Positions 44,497-49,866 of a stretch of DNA of 49,866 nucleotides are shown piece by piece. Under the pieces are notes generated by a model. That model did not search any database, was not told where the DNA came from, and was given only the letters and a program-made list of their open reading frames with translations. Positions within the stretch are counted from its first letter, which is position 1. Each line of letters opens with the position of its first letter. This DNA comes from K23-9 sp964460665 (GTDB taxonomy: Bacteria; Planctomycetota; Planctomycetia; Pirellulales; Pirellulaceae), in contig CAYWSL010000015.1 of NCBI GenBank assembly GCA_964460665.1, positions 1 to 49,866 of the forward strand. Direction: 5' to 3'. The position numbers were made by a program, and so were the translations under genes.

Positions 44497-47249
44497 CAGA
44501 ATCTTGGCAATGGGAGTGGATGCGACCGCACATGTTGTGGTGGTTGTTGCTGGCGTTACCGATTGTGGTTTGGTTCCACTTTCGCAGCCTCAGCGACTTT
44601 CCAAAATTCCAACGTGGCGTCAGCCTCGTTATCCGAACACTGGTGGTCCTACTGCTTGTGCTTGCGCTGGCTGGGCTGGTGCTGCTGAAACCGTCCAAGC
44701 GGCAAATGATCCTGGTCGCGGTCGACCAAAGCGCCAGCATCGATGAAGCGGCCAGCAAAGTCGGTGACGATTTCATTCAATCGCTGAAAGACAAAGTGGG
44801 CGATTCAGAGTCGATCGAGATTCGGTTCTTGCCGTTCGACAGCGCCCCAGGTGAATCGACCGATGTGTGGCCACCCGACAGCACGAAGCCGGGCGAGATC
44901 GTGGTCACACAAACCAATGCTGCATCATCAGAAGCCGGGTCATCAGAAAACGACTCCGCCCAAACGCAGAGTACTACTGAACCTGACGCGGCTGAACTAG
45001 ACACGGCTGAACCTGGCGCCGAAGAAGAAATCGCCACCGGGCCAACTGACGAAGAAAAAGCTACCGAGGAAAAACGACGCCAGCAACTGCAAGCCGCTGG
45101 CACCGACATTGCCGCTGCGATTCGTACGGCGGTCGCTTCGATCCCACCCAGCTACGTGCCCAAAGTCGTGGTCGTGACCGACGGCAACGCAACGCGAGAC
45201 GATGCCGTCGCGGCAGCCGCCTCGACAGGGGTACCGGTGTGGACCTTTCCATTGCCGCAACGAAGCGAGCCAGAAATACAACTGGCCGCCGTGCGAGCCC
45301 CCGCACAAGTTCGCCAGGGGGAACCGTTCTACTTGGAAGTCATCGTGAACGCCAATCACGACGCCAAGGGCTTTATCGACATCTATCGCGGCGACATCAA
45401 GATCGGCGAACAGGACCAAAAGGCGGTCCAAATTAAAGCAGGCGAAACCAAGTTCCGAATCCGCCAAACCGTTGTCGGCCAACGCCAAGTCACGTTCGCC
45501 GCGCGGCTTCGTGGTTTCGATGACGCCGACACATTGCTGGACAACAACGAAGCGAACGCATTGGTCGCTGCATCGGGCCGGCCTCGCGTGTTGCTGATTG
45601 ATTCCGACGAAGAGCAAACCGATTCACTTCGCTGGGCACTGGATGAACAAAAGATCGACGTCGAAGTGCGACCAATTGGCGGCGTCCCACGCGACTTGGC
45701 CGAACTGCAAGGCTACGAGTGCTTGATTCTGTCCAACGTGCCGGCGACTGCGATGACGATGCGTCAAATGGACGTGATTCGCACTTACGTCCAAGACTTG
45801 GGTGGCGGGCTGGTCATGATGGGCGGCGACCAATCGTTTGGCCTGGGCGGTTACTACCGAACACAGCTAGAAGAAATCCTGCCGGTCCGCAGCAACTTTG
45901 AAAAAGAACGTGAGAAGCCGTCACTGGCCATGGTCTTGGTGATCGACAAGAGCGGATCGATGGGCGGCGAAAAAATCGAACTCGCCAAAGACGCCGCGCG
46001 AGCAGCCGTGGAGCTATTGGGGCCGCGCGATTCGATTGGCGTAATCGCGTTCGACGGAGCAAGTTACTGGGTGTCTGAACTGCAGTCTTCCAGCAACAAA
46101 GGGCAAGTGATGGACCAAATCGCCACGATCGTGGCAAGCGGCGGCACCAGCATGTACCCCGCGATGCAGGATGCCTTCGAGGCGCTCAACGGCGCATCCG
46201 CAAAGTTGAAACACTGCATCATGCTAACCGACGGCATTTCTTCGCCCGGCGACTTCGAAGGCTTGGCTGGCGAGATGGCGGCAGCCCGCATGACAGTTTC
46301 CACCGTTGCACTGGGACAAGGTGCCAGCGAAGACCTGCTGGAAACCATCGCGCGTGTTGGCGGCGGGCGCTATTACTTCTGTGACGACCCGCAAACTGTC
46401 CCTCAGGTCTTTGCAAAGGAAACCGTCGAAGCCAGCAAGTCGGCGATCAACGAATTGCCGTTCATGGCGCAGCCGGTCCGACCAACCCAGGTCTTGGAAG
46501 GCATCGACATGGAACTTTCGCCGTTGCTGCTTGGCTACGTCGTCACGCGCCCCAAGCCAACCAGCGAATTCATCCTCGCCAGCGAAAGCGGCGACCCGTT
46601 GTTGGTATGGTGGCGCTACGGGCTGGGGATGACGGTTGCGTTCACGAGCGATGCAAAATCTCGTTGGGCGGCCGAGTGGTTAGCTTGGCCCGACTTCGGT
46701 CCGTTCTGGGCACAGATCATTCGCCACGCCATGCGCAAGAACGATGGACAGGGCGTGTTCGTTGAAGTCACGCCATCCGACGGCAGCACAAAAGTCGTGA
46801 TGGACGCCGTTGATGAACAAGGCAAGTTCATCGACGACCGCGAAACCACGATCACGGTGATCGATCCGCAACTAAAGACCAGCAAGATCCCCATGACGCA
46901 ATCCGCGCCAGGCCGATACGAAGCGACGATCGAAACCGGGCGGCGCGGCGCCTATCAAATTGACTTAGCGCAAAAACGAGCGACCAAATCCAGCCGACAA
47001 TCCCGCGGGATCGTCGTCGGCTATCCAGATGAATTGCGTTTGCGCCCCACCAATTCCGAGACGCTTCAAGGGATCGCGGACGTCAGCGGAGGAACCTACC
47101 AACCAACCGCCGAAGACCTAGTACAGCCCGATCAGCGTTCCGCACGCCAACCCCTGCCGCTCTGGCCCTACATGCTAATGACTGCATTAGGCCTATTCGT
47201 AGCCGACGTGGGGCTGCGAAGAATCGAGCTGGCAAAGCGAAGAACTTGA
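44493..47249 (+). CDS. Membrane protein with two VWA-like domains around a glutamine-amidotransferase-like domain
   Basis: 918 residues from the ATG at 44493, which overlaps the stop of the preceding gene (ATGA). Two N-terminal helices (about 12-30, 44-65); a first VWA-like segment with AVDQSAS (78-82) and VVVTDGNA, interrupted by a 70-residue Ser/Glu/Ala-rich acidic insert; a GATase1-like domain from about 365 to 470 (RVLLIDSDEE, GGGLVMMGGDQSFGLGGY), lacking the Cys-His-Glu amidotransferase triad as far as I can see; a second VWA domain with VIDKSGSMGG (about 484-492), and GTSMYPA and MLTDGISSPGD; a beta-rich segment; and a C-terminal helix at about 889-909. This matches the planctomycete 'VWA/GATase-like' membrane protein at the end of MoxR operons. 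Function is not known. Confidence 0.88.
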   Translation: MTESWQWEWMRPHMLWWLLLALPIVVWFHFRSLSDFPKFQRGVSLVIRTLVVLLLVLALAGLVLLKPSKRQMILVAVDQSASIDEAASKVGDDFIQSLKDKVGDSESIEIRFLPFDSAPGESTDVWPPDSTKPGEIVVTQTNAASSEAGSSENDSAQTQSTTEPDAAELDTAEPGAEEEIATGPTDEEKATEEKRRQQLQAAGTDIAAAIRTAVASIPPSYVPKVVVVTDGNATRDDAVAAAASTGVPVWTFPLPQRSEPEIQLAAVRAPAQVRQGEPFYLEVIVNANHDAKGFIDIYRGDIKIGEQDQKAVQIKAGETKFRIRQTVVGQRQVTFAARLRGFDDADTLLDNNEANALVAASGRPRVLLIDSDEEQTDSLRWALDEQKIDVEVRPIGGVPRDLAELQGYECLILSNVPATAMTMRQMDVIRTYVQDLGGGLVMMGGDQSFGLGGYYRTQLEEILPVRSNFEKEREKPSLAMVLVIDKSGSMGGEKIELAKDAARAAVELLGPRDSIGVIAFDGASYWVSELQSSSNKGQVMDQIATIVASGGTSMYPAMQDAFEALNGASAKLKHCIMLTDGISSPGDFEGLAGEMAAARMTVSTVALGQGASEDLLETIARVGGGRYYFCDDPQTVPQVFAKETVEASKSAINELPFMAQPVRPTQVLEGIDMELSPLLLGYVVTRPKPTSEFILASESGDPLLVWWRYGLGMTVAFTSDAKSRWAAEWLAWPDFGPFWAQIIRHAMRKNDGQGVFVEVTPSDGSTKVVMDAVDEQGKFIDDRETTITVIDPQLKTSKIPMTQSAPGRYEATIETGRRGAYQIDLAQKRATKSSRQSRGIVVGYPDELRLRPTNSETLQGIADVSGGTYQPTAEDLVQPDQRSARQPLPLWPYMLMTALGLFVADVGLRRIELAKRRT

Positions 47250-47431
47250 CAGGTTTTACGGGGTTCAAGCTACATGGAGCAGATAGGTGCCGCTGAAGCA
47301 CGTTTTCGCATGTCAATTTTTCCTAGCAGCCGATCGTCAAAACTCCTATACTGGACCTTCATGTTGGGACGTCTTGTAAAATCGAGACCCATTTAATCCA
47401 CACCATATCGCATTCGCCACCGGGGCACCCA

Positions 47432-48925
47432 ATGAGTTCGAATCAAAGTTCTGCATCACAAACTTCTGTCGATATCAACGAAGTGCTCGGCTCGGTGCAG
47501 CGTCGCGTGCGACTGCAAAACTCACTTCATTGGGGCACGACCGGCTTAGTTGTCGGTTGTTTCGCAGCCGTCGTCTTGGCATGCATTAGCGCCGCCGCAG
47601 CTCCGATCAGTTGGCTTTGGATTCCGGCCATGCTTCTACTTGGTGGACTCATTGGCGGTGCGGCCGGTTACCTGATGCCAGTACCGCAATCAACAGCGGC
47701 CTGTATCGTCGATTCGCACTACACAATGAAAGATCGCGCCGTCACGGCGATGGAATTCCAAAGCGACGACGACCCGATTCGCCAACTGCAAGTCGCTGAT
47801 GCGAAACAGTACATGAGCCAAGTGCGCAGCGAAGACTGTGTCGCGATCAAAGCAAACCGCTCCGCACTGTGGACCGCTGGATCACTGGTCGCTCTAGCGG
47901 CCGGCATCATGATGTTCGCTGGAGCCCAGCCGACGCAAGCGATTGAGGCCCAGCCAGTGCTGCTAGCTGCCGAGCAATCGCAAGATCTTCGCGAAACGAT
48001 GTTGAAGGAGATCGAGGAACTAAAAGAAGAGTCGCCCGAGATGGAAGAGCTGAGCGACGAGCTTCAAGAGCTGGTCGAAAAGCTGGAAGACGAGTCGATC
48101 GACGAAGCCGACATGATGGCAACGCTTTCGGAAATGGAAAACGCAATCAGCGAAGCTCGCGAAGCGCTGGACTTGGAAATGACCGAAGCTCAAATGAGCG
48201 GACTGGCCGAAGCCTTGTCGCCTGCCGAGATGATGAAGCAGGCCGCTGCTGCTATGGAAAGCGGCGAGTACGACAAAGCCAGTGAGAAATTGGAAAAGAT
48301 CGACCCCAGCAAGTTGAACGACAAAGAACGCCGCGCTGTGGCTGACAATTTGAAGAAGTTCCTGGCCAAGCTAGACAAAGGAAAGCAAGGCGAACTTTCT
48401 GGTGCCGCACAGCAAATTCAAGAAGGCTTAGAAAAGAAGAACGACGCCAAATGCAAAAACGGCATGTGCAAACTGGCCGGGCTTTGCAAGAAGCAAGGCA
48501 ACTGCAAGAAGATTGGCGAGTGCATGGCGTGCCAGCTGAACCGCTTGGCACAATGCAAATCGGCCTGCCGTGGCGCCTGCAAGAATCCTGGTAGCTGCAT
48601 CAGCAAATCGGACAGCCCCAGTCAAAAGTGGGGCAAAGGTGCGTCCAACCAGCCAACTGGCGATAAGGCAACGAAGATCGATTCAACACGCCAGGAAGAG
48701 CAACTCTCTGGCGTGCAGGGCGACGGACCAAGTGAATCTGAAATCCTGGAAGCCCCAGAAGGTGAACAAGACGCCGCGCGTCAGTTTGCCAAGAAGTACA
48801 CGAAGTTCCGCAGCCAAGCCGAAGCCGTCTTGGACACCGAGCCGCTGCCGCTTGGACACCGCGAAACGGTTCGTCAGTATTTCGAGAACATTCGTCCAAG
48901 CAACGACGACGCGACGCAGGAGTAG
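47432..48925 (+). CDS. Membrane-anchored coiled-coil protein with a Cys-rich segment
   Basis: 497 residues. Helices at about 34-56, 61-83 and 145-164; then a strongly charged coiled coil (about 185-300, Glu/Lys/Leu heptads); then ten cysteines in 49 residues (341-389), starting AKCKNGMC and ending GAC...GSC; then a Ser/Gln/Glu-rich stretch and a short helical end. The regular spacing (CxxxxC, GxC, CxxC) suggests a disulfide-rich or metal-binding knot. I do not recognise a family. It lies 182 bp after the VWA/GATase-like gene on the same strand and probably belongs to the same operon or regulon. An IS4-type remnant begins 3 bp after its stop. Confidence 0.82.
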   Translation: MSSNQSSASQTSVDINEVLGSVQRRVRLQNSLHWGTTGLVVGCFAAVVLACISAAAAPISWLWIPAMLLLGGLIGGAAGYLMPVPQSTAACIVDSHYTMKDRAVTAMEFQSDDDPIRQLQVADAKQYMSQVRSEDCVAIKANRSALWTAGSLVALAAGIMMFAGAQPTQAIEAQPVLLAAEQSQDLRETMLKEIEELKEESPEMEELSDELQELVEKLEDESIDEADMMATLSEMENAISEAREALDLEMTEAQMSGLAEALSPAEMMKQAAAAMESGEYDKASEKLEKIDPSKLNDKERRAVADNLKKFLAKLDKGKQGELSGAAQQIQEGLEKKNDAKCKNGMCKLAGLCKKQGNCKKIGECMACQLNRLAQCKSACRGACKNPGSCISKSDSPSQKWGKGASNQPTGDKATKIDSTRQEEQLSGVQGDGPSESEILEAPEGEQDAARQFAKKYTKFRSQAEAVLDTEPLPLGHRETVRQYFENIRPSNDDATQE

Positions 48926-48927
48926 AT

Positions 48928-49020
48928 GTCAATACCAAGAAAGACGTCGCCGCATTGTTCCGCCGTAGATGGCAAGTCGAACTCCACCTCCGCAGCCTGA
49001 AAACACTCATGTTCTCTTGA
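48928..49020 (+). pseudogene. Remnant of an IS4-family transposase (C-terminal catalytic end)
   Basis: A 30-codon open stretch reads DVAALFRRRWQVELHLRSLK, matching the Y(2)R(3)E(6)K block of IS4-type DDE transposases in exact spacing, with Phe in place of Tyr and the catalytic Glu present. There is no start codon and the frame stops at 49018-49020. Only this fragment is seen, abutting the Cys-rich gene, so it is an insertion-sequence scar. Confidence 0.65.
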
Positions 49021-49234
49021 TTACTCTCGGCTCGCATCGCTCCGGTTTATTGCCAACGGCGTGTTGCGAGCAGCATCGATTAAATACGATTCGCACCTCA
49101 AGCCATAAACGAAGCCGACATCAGCAAGCGGGAACCGCAGAAATGGATAGTAATGTCGTGTGGTTCAACTAGTGCCGCGAGAACGAACCGCTGTCGCTTG
49201 AGACGCGATCTTCTCCCAGCTTGAATTGACGGCA

Positions 49235-49866
49235 TCAGTCGTTCAAGACTCTGCCGGTGAACGTCCAATTATAAGGGTGTGCCAGGTTCGTGTTGTAGTA
49301 TTCGATGAACGACAAAATTGCGTCTCTAAGAGCGTCCAGGCTTGTGAAGCTCATCCAGCGAGTTACTTTTCTGCGTAGCGTGCCGAACCAAATCTCAATC
49401 TGGTTGAGCCATGAGCAATGACGTGGCGTGAAGAGGAACTGGATTCGATGGCTTGGATCAGTTAAGAACTCAACGCGACTGCTTACTGACTGAAGGACTC
49501 CGCGAACGCCTTTCTTCCCGAGTGGCTCATCGATCCCACAGCTTTCGGCAACGTAACGAACCAACGACTCGCTACAGTGGGTTGTCAAGTTGTCGGCGAT
49601 AATCCGATACCGAGCGTTCGGATCCTGGAGGATGAGGTTATCCAGGTTTTCGAGATAGTCGATCTCGGTACGTGTCCCTCGGATCATCGGCGATAGAATC
49701 CTTCCCGTTGCAACATGAAAGTTGCCGAACAGGCAGAGCGTGCCGTGGCGAGTGTATTCGTACTCTCTCAACGCAGGCATTCCCGGTCGGACCAGATGAT
49801 CCGGCGAAATCCGCTCCAATGCCTGGATTCCGGTTTGCTCATCGATGCAGATCGTGTGAATACCGT
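49235..49866 (-). CDS. IS630-family transposase (partial, cut by the window edge)
   Basis: About 210 residues of the C-terminal catalytic part; the frame is open to 49866, so the N-terminal helix-turn-helix half lies outside. DDE residues visible: Asp in ICIDEQTGIQALER near the edge, Asp in IADNLTTH, and Glu in TPRHCSWLNQIEIWF. The stretch ARYRIIADNLTTH...LFTPRHCSWLNQIE is typical of IS630/Tc1-mariner-like IS. The end is intact. It transposes the element carrying it; no terminal repeat is recognised in the 85 bp downstream. Confidence 0.93.
   Translation of the reverse strand, partial: GIHTICIDEQTGIQALERISPDHLVRPGMPALREYEYTRHGTLCLFGNFHVATGRILSPMIRGTRTEIDYLENLDNLILQDPNARYRIIADNLTTHCSESLVRYVAESCGIDEPLGKKGVRGVLQSVSSRVEFLTDPSHRIQFLFTPRHCSWLNQIEIWFGTLRRKVTRWMSFTSLDALRDAILSFIEYYNTNLAHPYNWTFTGRVLND
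49235..49866 (-). mobile_element. IS630-family insertion sequence, right end visible
   Basis: Inferred from the transposase gene that fills this stretch; the element continues past the right edge. The left boundary is near or below 49235, but no inverted repeat or TA target duplication could be fixed by eye. Confidence 0.6.

Overview
The window looks like chromosomal DNA from a member of the Planctomycetota, most probably a Rhodopirellula-like Pirellulaceae. The evidence is a very large secreted protein opening with a planctomycete LEQRQLL (LEPR-XLL type) motif, a giant secreted TPR protein, a zinc-ribbon/transmembrane/low-complexity protein, a MoxR-DUF58-BatA-like-VWA operon, and a moderate GC content with few strong Shine-Dalgarno sites. 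This assignment is inferred from gene content; there is no rRNA in the window.

Layout. 1-676: 3' part of a cation diffusion facilitator. 748-819: tRNA-Glu(CTC), which I found from its cloverleaf. 863-1566: endonuclease V-like gene interrupted by a 12-bp tandem repeat and a 100-N assembly gap. 1567-2262: largely empty. 2263-7362: modular extracellular protein (PPC-like, metzincin, SdrD-B-like, GEVED, Ig/cadherin-like, cohesin-like and dockerin modules). 7576-9684: zinc-ribbon membrane protein. 9693-12137 (minus): DUF932-like protein preceded by an SF2 helicase. 12262-14723 (minus): TlpA-like thioredoxin protein and OmpA-like lipoprotein. 14905-15091: 22-bp tandem array with a second 100-N gap, fused to the 3' end of agmatine deiminase. 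15053-16396 (minus): agmatine deiminase preceded by a small basic protein.

16901-22663 (plus) is a regulatory and RNA-metabolism block: ribosome hibernation factor, EIIA(Ntr)-like protein, HPr, Enzyme I, a DUF2344 protein and RNase E/G. EI, HPr and EIIA would form a phosphorelay without a sugar permease nearby. 22772-24535 (minus): SMP-30-like protein and PAP2 phosphatase, nearly overlapping. 24905-29257 (plus): Tat-exported Gfo/Idh/MocA oxidoreductase, a clear terminator, and a fused FAD/Fe-S dehydrogenase. 29505-30755: chorismate synthase. 30830-40360 (minus): a 3176-residue TPR protein. Divergent from it, 40639-48925 (plus): MoxR, DUF58, BatA-like, VWA/glutamine-amidotransferase-like and Cys-rich membrane proteins, likely one envelope-associated system. 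The right edge has an IS4-type transposase remnant (48928-49020) and an IS630-type transposase cut by the window end.

The most unusual points are: both assembly gaps lie inside tandem repeats placed in coding sequence, and the 22-bp array seems to be seeded by the catalytic C-terminus of agmatine deiminase; the helicase/DUF932-like pair; the large VWA/GATase-like protein with its Cys-rich neighbour and divergent giant TPR protein; and a terminator hairpin placed just before the start of the FAD/Fe-S gene.
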